Assembly: GCA_013003425.1 (NCBI GenBank)
Contig: JABDJB010000056.1
Coordinates: forward strand, 62,001 to 126,000
From: Gammaproteobacteria bacterium
Lineage (GTDB): Bacteria; Pseudomonadota; Gammaproteobacteria; Steroidobacterales; JABDKV01
Reading direction: 5' to 3'
DNA length: 64,000 nucleotides
The notes beneath the pieces were generated by a model. It was not told the DNA's origin, searched no databases, and saw only the letters and a program-made list of their open reading frames with translations. This document shows, piece after piece, positions 8,536 to 17,324 of this stretch; the first letter of the stretch is position 1; each line of letters opens with the position of its first letter. The position numbers were made by a program, and so were the translations under genes.

Positions 8536-10377
8536 ATGGACCGACAAGACGGCTGGTGCCCGTGGGGCGGCAATAACGTGAAGCCTACCGATACCTCTGA
8601 TCCCGACTATTTCCACAAGGTGGTGGATTGTCAATGGGCCTGCCCGGCGCACACCAATGTACCGGAGTATATCCGGCTGATCGCGCAGGGTCGCTACACC
8701 GATGCGTACCTGCTCAATCGTGAGTCGAATGTCTTTCCCGGAATCCTCGGCCGGGTGTGCGACCGTCCCTGCGAACCGGCCTGTCGTCGTGCCCGGGTGG
8801 AAGACAAGCCGGTTGCCATTTGTCGCCTCAAGCGGGTCGCCGCGGATCTTAGTGACGAAGTTGCAGATCAGTTACCCCGGCGCCCGGCGCAGGGTAACGG
8901 CAAACGCGTTGCCCTGATCGGCGCCGGCTGTGCATCGCTGACCGTGGCCAATGACCTTTTGCCGCTGGGTTACGAGGTCGTTATATACGAGAAGCTGGGC
9001 GAAACCGGCGGGCTGATGCGCAGCAATATCCCGCGTTTTCGCCTGCCGCCGGAAATTCTCGACACCGAAATCAATGCCATAGTCGAAATGGGCGCAGAGC
9101 TGCGACTAAACGCACCTGTCGAGAGTCTCAAGGGTCTGCTGGACGAAGGATTCGACGCGGTATTCGTTGGCACCGGCGCGCCGCACGGCAAGAACCTCGA
9201 GTTGCCGGGTCGTTACGACACCGATCGCATCCATATCGGTATCGCCTGGCTCGAATCGGTGGCGTTCCAGCATATCGAGAGCATCGGTGAAAAGGTGCTG
9301 ATTATCGGCGGCGGAAATACAGCAATGGACTGCTGCCGCAGCTCGCTGCGGCTCGGTGGCAAAGACGTCAAGGTCATGGCGCGCAAGCCGCGTCACCTGC
9401 TGAAGGCCTCTGACTGGGAGCTGGAAGACGCCGAAGAGGAGCAGGTTGAGCTGCTGCTGAACCATTCGCCGGAAGAATTTATCGTTGAAGACGGCCGGTT
9501 GACCGGTATGAAATTTGCGCGCGTCGAGTGGCACGATGACGGCAGTGGCCGGTTAAAAGCAAAAACACTCGATCACGTTGTTATTCCGTGCGATGACGTG
9601 ATCCTGGCGATCGGCCAGGAAAATGCTTTTCCGTGGATCGAGCGCGATATGGGCATTGAATTCGATGAGTGGAATGTGCCGGTCGTCGACAAGAATACGT
9701 TTGAATCCACCAGGCCGGGCGTATTTTTTGGTGGTGATTCCGCCTTTGGCCCGAAGAATATCATCTGGGCCGTCGAGCATGGTCACCAGGCAGCGATTTC
9801 GATTCACAAGTACTGCCAGGGCGAATCGATGACCGAGCGGCTGCCGTATGGCATGAACCTGGCCAGCACAAAGATGAGCATTCATGAGTGGAGTTACAGC
9901 AACGACTTTGACCCGGCTGAGCGCCGGCTGATGCCCCATGTGAGCCTCAAGGAACGTTTCAAAAACCTCGATATTGAAGTTGAGCTGGGTTTTTCCTACG
10001 AACAGACGCTGACCGAAGTTGAGCGCTGCCTCAATTGCGATATCCAGACCGTGTTTGCTGCGAAACTGTGTATCGAATGCGATGCCTGCATCGACATCTG
10101 CCCGGTGGATTGCCTGACTATCACGCAGAACGGCGCCGAGCAGGAGTTGCGCACGCGGCTCAGCGCACCGGCAGAAAACACCAGCCAGGATCTTTACGTA
10201 TCGGAAGACCTGCCACACACCGGGCGCGTGATGGTGAAAGACGAAAACCTCTGCGTGCACTGTGGCTTGTGCGCCGAACGTTGTCCCACGGCTGCGTGGG
10301 ACATGCAGAAATCCGAGTTGATCATTCCGTACGCTACTGACGAGGCGCAATGTCCGAAGGAACAAAAAGCCGGGTAA
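8536..10377 (+). CDS. korC: KorC: GltD-like NADPH/FAD oxidoreductase with C-terminal ferredoxin domain
   Basis: A 613-residue flavoprotein. The N-terminal GltD-type Fe-S domain has Cys32, Cys36, Cys75, Cys79, Cys83 and Cys96. An FAD Rossmann motif follows (ALIGAGCASLTVA, about 123-135), then an NADPH motif (LIIGGGNTAMDC, about 255-266) and FFGGDSAFG. The C-terminus carries two [4Fe-4S] motifs (CIECDACIDICP from Cys512; CVHCGLCAERCP from Cys573). It overlaps korA by 28 bp. Together the three genes match the 2-oxoglutarate:NADP+ oxidoreductase described in Azoarcus evansii and Thauera aromatica, where KorC passes electrons between KorAB and NADP(H). The role is inferred from architecture and operon. 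Confidence 0.85.
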   Translation: MDRQDGWCPWGGNNVKPTDTSDPDYFHKVVDCQWACPAHTNVPEYIRLIAQGRYTDAYLLNRESNVFPGILGRVCDRPCEPACRRARVEDKPVAICRLKRVAADLSDEVADQLPRRPAQGNGKRVALIGAGCASLTVANDLLPLGYEVVIYEKLGETGGLMRSNIPRFRLPPEILDTEINAIVEMGAELRLNAPVESLKGLLDEGFDAVFVGTGAPHGKNLELPGRYDTDRIHIGIAWLESVAFQHIESIGEKVLIIGGGNTAMDCCRSSLRLGGKDVKVMARKPRHLLKASDWELEDAEEEQVELLLNHSPEEFIVEDGRLTGMKFARVEWHDDGSGRLKAKTLDHVVIPCDDVILAIGQENAFPWIERDMGIEFDEWNVPVVDKNTFESTRPGVFFGGDSAFGPKNIIWAVEHGHQAAISIHKYCQGESMTERLPYGMNLASTKMSIHEWSYSNDFDPAERRLMPHVSLKERFKNLDIEVELGFSYEQTLTEVERCLNCDIQTVFAAKLCIECDACIDICPVDCLTITQNGAEQELRTRLSAPAENTSQDLYVSEDLPHTGRVMVKDENLCVHCGLCAERCPTAAWDMQKSELIIPYATDEAQCPKEQKAG

Positions 10378-12164
10378 ACGACTTCGTCATCAAGCTGGCC
10401 AACGTTAATGGCACCGGCTCGGCCAGTGCCAACAGCCTGCTGATGAAGGCCATATTCCGCATGGGTATACCGGTGATGGGGAAAAACTATTTCCCGTCCA
10501 ATATCCAGGGATTGCCGACATGGTATGAAGTTCGTGTTACCAGTGACGGGCACACCGCGCGGTCCGGCAGTGTCGATTTTGCCGTTGCCATGAACGCCCA
10601 GACCTACCCGCAGGACCTTGCCGAAGTGTCGCCGGGCGGCTACCTGCTCTATGACTCCACCTGGCCACGTAGTCGCGTTTTGCAGCGCGACGACATCACT
10701 GTGCTGGGCGTGCCGCTGGCGCAGCTGTGCAACGAGACGTTTGACGGGGCACGGGCGCGCATACTGATGAAGAACGTTTGCTACGTTGGCGCGCTGGCCG
10801 CATTGCTCGACCTGGATCTCGACGTGATACGGCAATTGCTGGAGGAAACTTTTGCCAGCAAGAAAGCGTTGGTGGCCGGAAACCTGACGGCAATTCAGCT
10901 CGGTTACGACTACGCTCGTGAAAACTTCGACTGCCCGCTGCCGCTGCGCGTCGAGCCGCTGGACAGGACTGCCGGCCATATCATGATCGATGGTAATACC
11001 GCGGCGGCGCTCGGGTGTGTTTATGCCGGTGCAACCGTTGGCGCGTGGTATCCGATTACGCCGTCGACCTCGCTGATGGATGCATTCAAGGCATTCTGCT
11101 ATCGCTTCCGGCGTGACCCGGAAAGCGGCGAAAAGAATTACTGCATCGTGCAGGCCGAGGATGAACTGGCCGCCATAGGCATGGTGCTTGGTGCAGGATG
11201 GAACGGCGCACGCGCATTTACGCCAACAAGCGGGCCCGGCATTTCACTGATGAACGAGTTTATCGGCTTTGGCTATTTTGCCGAGATTCCTGCGGTGCTG
11301 TTCAATGTGCAGCGGGTTGGGCCGTCGACCGGGATGCCCACACGCACCCAGCAGTGCGACCTCACGACCTGCGCCTACGCTTCGCATGGTGACACCCGCC
11401 ACCCGTTGCTGTTGCCCGCCGATCCGCGGGAGTGCTTCGAATTTGCTGTAAACGCATTCGACCTGGCCGAGCGTCTGCAGACGCCGGTGTTTGTGCTCAG
11501 CGATTTGGATATCGGCATGAACGACTGGATGGTGCCGGAGCTGCAGTGGGACGACTCCTACGTGCCGGATCGTGGCAAGGTGCTGAGTTCGGCAGAACTC
11601 GAGCAGGCAGAGCAGTTTTACCGCTACACCGATGTGGATGGCGATGGCATCTGCTATCGCAGCCTGCCTGGTGTGCACCCGAAAGGAGCCTATTTTCTGC
11701 GTGGTTCCGGTCACAACGAGCGCGCGGAATACACCGAGGATGCGGAAGAATACAAAGCGGTTGTCGATCGCCTGTTGCGCAAGTGGGAAACGGCTAAAGA
11801 ACTGGTGCCGGAGCCGGTCGTATCCGGGGCAGGCAACCGCCTGGGAATTATCTCCGTTGGCTCGTGCGACGGAGCCGTACGTGAGGCAACCGAGTTGCTG
11901 GCACAGAAGGGCGTGCCGCTGGACTACCTGCGTGTGCGGGCATTCCCGTTCCATGAAAGCGTTCGTCAATTTATCGATGAGCACGAGCGGATCTATGTAA
12001 TCGAGCAGAACCGTGACGGGCAGCTGCGCACATTGATTATTAACGAGCTGGAACCTGACCTGGCCAAACTGGTGCCGCTGCTGCATTACAGCGGGCTGCC
12101 GATCGACTGTCGTTTTATAGTCAGGGAAATTGAGTCGGATATTGCCGCGGGGGTGGCAGCATGA
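10350..12164 (+). CDS. korA: 2-oxoacid:acceptor oxidoreductase, fused gamma-alpha subunit (KorA)
   Basis: A 604-residue fused subunit. Residues 1 to about 190 form the gamma domain (VIKLANVNGTGSASANSLL, IPVMGKNYFPSN). The remainder is the alpha subunit, with the diagnostic YPITPSTSLMDAF near residue 233, then QAEDELAAIGMVLGA, TPTSGPGISLMNEF and a C-terminal YVIEQNRDGQL block. This gamma-alpha fusion without a separate delta ferredoxin subunit defines two-subunit KorAB enzymes, which decarboxylate 2-oxoglutarate to succinyl-CoA with thiamine diphosphate. GAGG precedes the ATG inside the end of korC. The korB start overlaps the stop codon (ATGA). Confidence 0.88.
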   Translation: MSEGTKSRVNDFVIKLANVNGTGSASANSLLMKAIFRMGIPVMGKNYFPSNIQGLPTWYEVRVTSDGHTARSGSVDFAVAMNAQTYPQDLAEVSPGGYLLYDSTWPRSRVLQRDDITVLGVPLAQLCNETFDGARARILMKNVCYVGALAALLDLDLDVIRQLLEETFASKKALVAGNLTAIQLGYDYARENFDCPLPLRVEPLDRTAGHIMIDGNTAAALGCVYAGATVGAWYPITPSTSLMDAFKAFCYRFRRDPESGEKNYCIVQAEDELAAIGMVLGAGWNGARAFTPTSGPGISLMNEFIGFGYFAEIPAVLFNVQRVGPSTGMPTRTQQCDLTTCAYASHGDTRHPLLLPADPRECFEFAVNAFDLAERLQTPVFVLSDLDIGMNDWMVPELQWDDSYVPDRGKVLSSAELEQAEQFYRYTDVDGDGICYRSLPGVHPKGAYFLRGSGHNERAEYTEDAEEYKAVVDRLLRKWETAKELVPEPVVSGAGNRLGIISVGSCDGAVREATELLAQKGVPLDYLRVRAFPFHESVRQFIDEHERIYVIEQNRDGQLRTLIINELEPDLAKLVPLLHYSGLPIDCRFIVREIESDIAAGVAA

Positions 12165-13216
12165 GCTTTATTCGCAAGCCCGATATCCGCTACAAGGGCC
12201 AGCGTACCAACGCGCTCGGCCTGACGCTGCGTGACTATGAGGGTGGCATGTCCACGCTGTGCGCAGGCTGCGGTCATGACTCCATAACTTCGGCGCTGGT
12301 GCAGGCTTTTTTCGAGCTCGATATTGAGCCATACCGTGTTGCCAAGCTGTCCGGTATTGGCTGCTCGTCAAAAACGCCGGCATATTTTCTCAGCCAGGCG
12401 CACGGGATTAACGCGGTCCACGGCCGTATGCCGGCTGTTGCCACAGGCGCCAACGCCGCTGCGCGTGACCTCTACTACATCGGTGTGTCTGGTGATGGCG
12501 ATTCGCTGTCGATCGGGTTGGGGCAGTTTGCCCATGCCATGCGGCGCAACCTGCACATGCTGTACCTGATCGAAAACAACGGCGTCTATGGCCTGACAAA
12601 GGGCCAGTTTTCCGCCAGTGCCGATATCGGCAGCAAGGCGAAGAAAGGCGAAATAAACGAGCAGCGCCCGATTGACCCGGTCAAGACGGCCCTGGCCATG
12701 GGCGGTACATTTGTCGCGCGTGGATTCTCCGGCGACAAGGATCAGCTGCTGCCGATGCTCAAGGCGGGCCTCAAGCACGACGGCTTTGCCATGATCGATG
12801 TGCTGTCGCCCTGCGTGACCTTCAACGATCACGAGGACTCGACCAAGAGCTACGCTCATACCCGGCAGTTCTATCATCCGGCTGTGCATGCCGATTTTAT
12901 CCCGCCTGCGGAACCGATCCGCGCGGGCTACGACGAGGGAGAAGCGGTGCCGGTGCAGCTGCACGACGGCAGCCAGGTGCTGCTGCGGAAAGTCGCGCCG
13001 GATTACGACCCGCACGATCGCGCGGCTGCAATGTCTTATCTCGAGCGCCACGAACAGGCCGGCGAAATTGTTACCGGCCTGCTGTATATCGAAGAGCATC
13101 GGCCGACCATGCATGCTATCAATCAGACCGCCGCGACGGCATTACGCGATCTCGATTACTCCGTGCTGAATCCGGGCGCGGCAGCATTGGCTGAGTTGCA
13201 GAAGCGATTTCGCTAA
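12161..13216 (+). CDS. korB: 2-oxoacid:acceptor oxidoreductase, beta subunit (KorB)
   Basis: A 351-residue thiamine-diphosphate-binding beta subunit. CAGCGHDS and GCSSKTPAYF supply cluster-binding Cys residues. The TPP motif is GDGDSLSIG followed by ENNGVYGLTKGQFS. The HGR block after the second Cys motif is also conserved in the family. It starts by a 4-bp overlap with korA, so the three genes are almost certainly one transcript. The neighbouring citrate synthase gene is 25 kb away, so KorAB probably serves the oxidative (or reversible) 2-oxoglutarate step, but other 2-oxoacids cannot be excluded from sequence alone. Confidence 0.88.
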   Translation: MSFIRKPDIRYKGQRTNALGLTLRDYEGGMSTLCAGCGHDSITSALVQAFFELDIEPYRVAKLSGIGCSSKTPAYFLSQAHGINAVHGRMPAVATGANAAARDLYYIGVSGDGDSLSIGLGQFAHAMRRNLHMLYLIENNGVYGLTKGQFSASADIGSKAKKGEINEQRPIDPVKTALAMGGTFVARGFSGDKDQLLPMLKAGLKHDGFAMIDVLSPCVTFNDHEDSTKSYAHTRQFYHPAVHADFIPPAEPIRAGYDEGEAVPVQLHDGSQVLLRKVAPDYDPHDRAAAMSYLERHEQAGEIVTGLLYIEEHRPTMHAINQTAATALRDLDYSVLNPGAAALAELQKRFR

Positions 13217-13260
13217 AAGAATAATCGTCGGGCGCTGCCGGTTCGACTCCTTAGAATTGC

Positions 13261-13346
13261 ATCGTGCGGGTTTGTTCGCGGCTGAAGCCGCTCCTGCACG
13301 TATGAATTACATCGTGCGGGATTTGTTCGCGGCTGAAGCCGCTCCT
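13261..13346 (-). repeat. two tandem REP-like repeats (about 50-bp unit)
   Basis: Two copies, 50 bp apart, of a unit that on the minus strand reads GGAGCGGCTTCAGCCGCGAA followed by CAAA(T)CCCGCACGATG. The core GCGGCTTCAGCCGC is a near-perfect palindrome. The same GTAGGAGCGGCTTC core occurs again at 58.9 kb. The upstream copy begins at the TAG stop codon of the aminopeptidase gene. Similar elements are widespread REP repeats in Pseudomonas and Xanthomonas relatives. Confidence 0.85.
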
Positions 13347-15975
13347 ACTGACGGTTTGCGTCCGCCTGCACCATCGCAAGGCAACGGCGGTCACCTTCCA
13401 GGGTATCGCGCAGCCCGCGTTCCAGTATCGGGTGCAGCTTGCCGGGCTGCGCCAGCGCTCCCTGCAGACGCTGGATACTGGTGTCACTGCAGCCACGCGG
13501 TATCAAACGGACGAATTCGCGCAGAAAGGCATCGTCACGACTGTCGCCAAGCCGGCCGAGCGCCGACAGCAGTTGATCGGCAAACATTTCGTGCAGTGCA
13601 CGCTGATGCAGCGGAAACAATGCGCGCATGCCGTAGCGCAGCTGACCGAGCGGCATGAAATCCGCTTTCCCGAGGATGCCATCAATCCAGGCCTTCTTTA
13701 TCTGTGCATCGGGCCGGATGACGTTGGCGCTTATCGCGCGGTGGCGGCCACGGTCGGACTGATCGCGCAACGACTGGACATCTGTGCGCGCCACATGATC
13801 GCCAAAGGCGAATGCATTGAGGCGTGTGAGGATATCCCAGCGGCGGTCGGTATCGATGTCGATGCCTGGCGGAATCCGGTGACCATCGAGAAATGCTTCC
13901 AGGTGCTGCAGATGCGAGGGCGTCATTGCCAGCCGTACGAAGGCGTCGAGCCAGATCTTCTGGCGCTGGCTGCCAGCAGGTGCCGCTGTCAGGGCCTGCC
14001 ATGCAGCTGCCTCCAGCTGCTGCAGGGCCGCTGCAGCAAGAGGCTTGCGGTCGTCGGCAGCGCGCAGCAGAAAATGCTGCATATCGCCCATGCTGCGTGA
14101 CAGCTGCAGCGCCAGCAGATTGTCCTGCTCGTTAATGGCATGCTGCGCGACCATGTTGGTATAAGCACTTAGAGAAAAGCGGGCGTTGCGCACCATTTCC
14201 GCCAGGCTCTGCCACAGCATCGCGCGCGCAAGAGCATCGTCGATCCGGATGATAGTCGTGCCGAAGTTGCGCAGCGTCGTGCTATCGAGGTCAGTGCGCA
14301 CGAAGCTCCAGTCGCCATGGTTGACCAGCGTCATGGCCGGGCATTGCTGTCCGGCTGCCGCATCGATGGCGGTGTGCTCGCCTTCTGCCGCCACGGCAAT
14401 GACAGTTGACCGGCCGGAATGATCAAACAGGGCGACCTGTAGCCGGTGCGGGCGCAGCGGAACCCCACCGGGGGCCGACTGCTCCAGTACCAGTGAGCTG
14501 ATCCGGCCATTCTGGCACTGCAGCTTTGCAGAAAGCGTATTGACGCCAGCCTGTCGCAGCCAGGCCTCCTTCCATTCGGCAAGATCGATGCCGGCACTTT
14601 GTTCCAGTGCCGTAATGAAGTCTTCCAGCGTGGTATTGCCGCCAGCATGATCGGCAAGATACCGTCGTGACCCGGCGGCAAACGCATCGGCGCCGACGAA
14701 GTGCGACAACTGCGTCAGAGCGGCAGCACCTTTCTGGTAGGTGATGGCGTCGAAGTTGGCGAATGCTATATGAGTATCCTCGACCTGCACATCGATCGGG
14801 TGACGGCTCTGGCGCTCGTCAGCGCGGTACCCTCTTTGCTTCGCGCCGGCAAAGAAGCGCTGCGCCGGGTTGTCGAAATCGGTTGTTGCCTGCAGTGCAA
14901 GATTTGATACGTGGGTGGCAAAGGCCTCTTTCAGCCACAGCCCGTCCCACCAGCGTGGTGTAACCAGGTTGCCAAACCACATGTGCGCCATTTCGTGCAG
15001 TAACACTTCCGCATGACGCTGGCGTTGTTCTGCTGTTGGTGTGGTGCGGGTTACGTAGAATTCGTTGTAGGTAACCGCGGCAACGTTTTCCATCGCGCCG
15101 ATATTGAGGTCCGGCACGATCAGCTGGTCGTATTTGCCAAACGGATAAGCGATGCCAAACAGTTTTTCGTAAAACCCGAAACCATTGCGGGTCAGTTCGA
15201 ACCATTCATCGGCGTTTACGTAACGTGCCAGCGTAGGCCGCGCGAAAAGACGCAGCGGCACTGAACCGGACTGAGCCTCCCATACGGTATATGGCCCGGC
15301 ATGCAGGGCAAAAAGGTAGGTACTGAAGGGCTGTGACTCGGCAAATTCCCATTCGCGGATACCGGGGCTCATGATGGTGACCGCGCTGGCGCTGGTGGCA
15401 CTGACTACCTCCCAGTCGGCAGGGGCAGAAACCGTGAGGCGATATCGTGCCTTGAGATCCGGCTGGTCAAAACACGGAAAGAGCCGGTTCGCGTCGTATG
15501 GCTCAAAATGGGTGTAAACGTAGACCCGGCCATCTTCTGAATCGCGGGTCCGCTGCAGCCCGGCGCCATCGCTGCTATAGGGATGTGAATAGTGGATGAC
15601 GACCTTGTTCCGGCCGGCCTGCAGATACTGCGACTCGAGTCCGATCCATGCGCCGTTGTAGCTGACTTTGCTCTCAATACTATTTATTTCAACTGCGTAA
15701 ACAGTGCCGCCCTTGAAGTCCAGCGACAGCTGCGACCGGGCGGTGGCCAGCGTAAATTCGGCGACTACGGTGCCGATGTATTCCGGCGCGTCCGCATCCA
15801 GCGCCAGGTCGATGTGATAGCGCACATCGGAAACGAGGCCGCTCCGGTAGCGCGCCTGCTCTGCGGTCAGAACCGGTGAGCTATCGCGCTGCACGATTGC
15901 TGATTGCGTTGATAGCGAGCATGCCTGGCACTGTATGACCAGTAGCGCTACCGCGAGGACTCGTGGCTTTGGCAT
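13345..15975 (-). CDS. M1 family aminopeptidase, lipoprotein
   Basis: An 876-residue zinc aminopeptidase. The N-terminal signal ends in a lipobox-like CQAC (Cys19). The catalytic region contains the substrate-binding GAMEN motif, HEMAHMWFGNLVT (zinc ligands His327 and His331, catalytic Glu328) and the downstream WLKEAFA with the third ligand Glu. A long helical C-terminal domain (about 560-876) resembles the ERAP1-C/PepN-like domain. It should trim N-terminal residues from peptides in the envelope. The stop codon TAG lies at the first base triplet of a REP repeat. It is convergent with korB and has no relation to the second M1 enzyme at 34.3 kb beyond family. Confidence 0.9.
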   Translation of the reverse strand: MPKPRVLAVALLVIQCQACSLSTQSAIVQRDSSPVLTAEQARYRSGLVSDVRYHIDLALDADAPEYIGTVVAEFTLATARSQLSLDFKGGTVYAVEINSIESKVSYNGAWIGLESQYLQAGRNKVVIHYSHPYSSDGAGLQRTRDSEDGRVYVYTHFEPYDANRLFPCFDQPDLKARYRLTVSAPADWEVVSATSASAVTIMSPGIREWEFAESQPFSTYLFALHAGPYTVWEAQSGSVPLRLFARPTLARYVNADEWFELTRNGFGFYEKLFGIAYPFGKYDQLIVPDLNIGAMENVAAVTYNEFYVTRTTPTAEQRQRHAEVLLHEMAHMWFGNLVTPRWWDGLWLKEAFATHVSNLALQATTDFDNPAQRFFAGAKQRGYRADERQSRHPIDVQVEDTHIAFANFDAITYQKGAAALTQLSHFVGADAFAAGSRRYLADHAGGNTTLEDFITALEQSAGIDLAEWKEAWLRQAGVNTLSAKLQCQNGRISSLVLEQSAPGGVPLRPHRLQVALFDHSGRSTVIAVAAEGEHTAIDAAAGQQCPAMTLVNHGDWSFVRTDLDSTTLRNFGTTIIRIDDALARAMLWQSLAEMVRNARFSLSAYTNMVAQHAINEQDNLLALQLSRSMGDMQHFLLRAADDRKPLAAAALQQLEAAAWQALTAAPAGSQRQKIWLDAFVRLAMTPSHLQHLEAFLDGHRIPPGIDIDTDRRWDILTRLNAFAFGDHVARTDVQSLRDQSDRGRHRAISANVIRPDAQIKKAWIDGILGKADFMPLGQLRYGMRALFPLHQRALHEMFADQLLSALGRLGDSRDDAFLREFVRLIPRGCSDTSIQRLQGALAQPGKLHPILERGLRDTLEGDRRCLAMVQADANRQ

Positions 15976-16124
15976 AAATTAATCGACTGGTTGTCGGCAT
16001 CGGCAGATACAAACACAATTCAATGCAGCGGGAAAGCATGATTGGTGCAGTGCGGTGTCGGTCGCCCGGGCGGGCCGCGCGAAAATGCGATCATAGGCCT
16101 GGCGGCCGGAAACCGGAGATTGGC

Positions 16125-16553
16125 ATGCGAGTTGCTACGTTGTTACTGGTTGTATTGTTACCGGCCTGCGCCACCGTGCCTGACGCGGTTGAATTGCAGG
16201 AGCAGGTGGCCGCGATCGAGCGGGGATTCGCCGCCACCATGCGCGAGCGTAACTTTGCAGCTTTTCAGTCTTATCTCGCCGATGACGCGATATTCATGGC
16301 CGGCAAACAGCCCTTGCGTGGCAAGGCGGCGGTGTCTGAAGTGTGGGCGCGTTATTTTGAGGGCGCGGCTGCGCCGTTTTCGTGGCAGCCGGAAACAGTG
16401 GTGGTGCAGGATTCCGGCCGTCTCGCGCTGAGTACCGGACCGGTCTACGGCCGCGACGGTGAGCAAGCCGGTATATTCACCTCGATCTGGCGCCGCCAGG
16501 CCGATGGCCACTGGCGCATCATTTTCGACAAGGGCGGCTGTGTCTGCAACTGA
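16125..16553 (+). CDS. SnoaL/NTF2-like (DUF4440-type) lipoprotein
   Basis: A 142-residue protein. The ATG at 16125 is preferred because it begins a lipoprotein signal with lipobox LPAC (Cys14). The rest is a single cone-fold domain of the DUF4440/SnoaL type: DDAIFMAGKQPLRGKAAV, then SWQPETVVVQDSGRLAL and a final IWRRQADGHWRIIFDKGG. Such domains bind or shelter small molecules; no catalytic residues can be assigned. It ends 21 bp before fetB on the same strand, so the two are probably cotranscribed. Confidence 0.75.
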   Translation: MRVATLLLVVLLPACATVPDAVELQEQVAAIERGFAATMRERNFAAFQSYLADDAIFMAGKQPLRGKAAVSEVWARYFEGAAAPFSWQPETVVVQDSGRLALSTGPVYGRDGEQAGIFTSIWRRQADGHWRIIFDKGGCVCN

Positions 16554-16574
16554 CGATACCCGGAGAGAAACCCG

Positions 16575-17300
16575 ATGAATACCACGATACAGGCGATTTC
16601 CACTGCCGGCCTGGCAATTTCTTTTGTGCCGGCCGTTCTGGTTGTGGCGATCCTGTATCGCTGGTGTAGTACGGGTGGGGATGCGATATACGCGCTGGTG
16701 CGTATGCTGATCCAGCTACTGCTGATCGGCTTTGTGCTGGTGTATATCTTCGCGGCCGAAAATGCCTGGCTGATACTGGGTGTGCTCTCAGTGATGCTGG
16801 TTGCCGCAAGCTGGATCGCAATGCGTCCGCTGCGCAAGAAACGGCCCGGGCTTTACCTGCACGCAGGCGTGGCGATTCTGGCAGGCGGCGGTGCGACGCT
16901 GGCGCTGGTCACGCAGCTGGTACTCGACCTGCAGCCATGGTTCATGCCGCAGTACGTGGTGCCGCTGGCAGGGATGATCTTCGCCAATTCCATGAACGCG
17001 GTCAGCCTGGCCGGCGAAAGGTTCGAGTCTGACCTGGCCGGTGGTAAAGACCCGGATGGCTGCCGGGCCGCCGCGCTGCAGGCGGCAATGATCCCGGTCA
17101 TCAACTCATTGTTCGCCGTTGGTATCGTGGCATTGCCGGGGATGATGACGGGTCAGATACTCTCTGGCGTATCGCCATTTATTGCCGCCAAGTACCAGAT
17201 CGTGGTCATGTGCATGATCTTCGGCTCTGCCGGTCTCTCGGCGGCAATTTACCTGTTCATGACCGAAGCAATGCCGCCAGAGGATGCGGCGACCGCGTGA
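16575..17300 (+). CDS. fetB: FetB-like (UPF0014) ABC transporter permease
   Basis: A 241-residue membrane protein with about seven hydrophobic segments. UPF0014/FetB markers include VRMLIQLLLIGFVL, the block VPLAGMIFANSMNAVSLAGERF, and ALQAAMIPVINS before LPGMMTGQILSG. In Escherichia coli FetAB is an iron exporter made of this permease and the FetA ATPase. No ATPase gene lies next to it here; the neighbours are an NTF2-like lipoprotein and the convergent lon gene. The ATPase may be encoded elsewhere. Confidence 0.85.
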   Translation: MNTTIQAISTAGLAISFVPAVLVVAILYRWCSTGGDAIYALVRMLIQLLLIGFVLVYIFAAENAWLILGVLSVMLVAASWIAMRPLRKKRPGLYLHAGVAILAGGGATLALVTQLVLDLQPWFMPQYVVPLAGMIFANSMNAVSLAGERFESDLAGGKDPDGCRAAALQAAMIPVINSLFAVGIVALPGMMTGQILSGVSPFIAAKYQIVVMCMIFGSAGLSAAIYLFMTEAMPPEDAATA

Positions 17301-17324
17301 TGGTTGCGGTCGGGTCCGCCCCCG

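Noticed and set aside
13228-13242. GGTTCGACTCC resembling a tRNA T-arm or an attachment site core
   Set aside because: The 70 bases upstream lie mostly in korB coding sequence and do not fold into acceptor, D and anticodon arms. No integrase is near.
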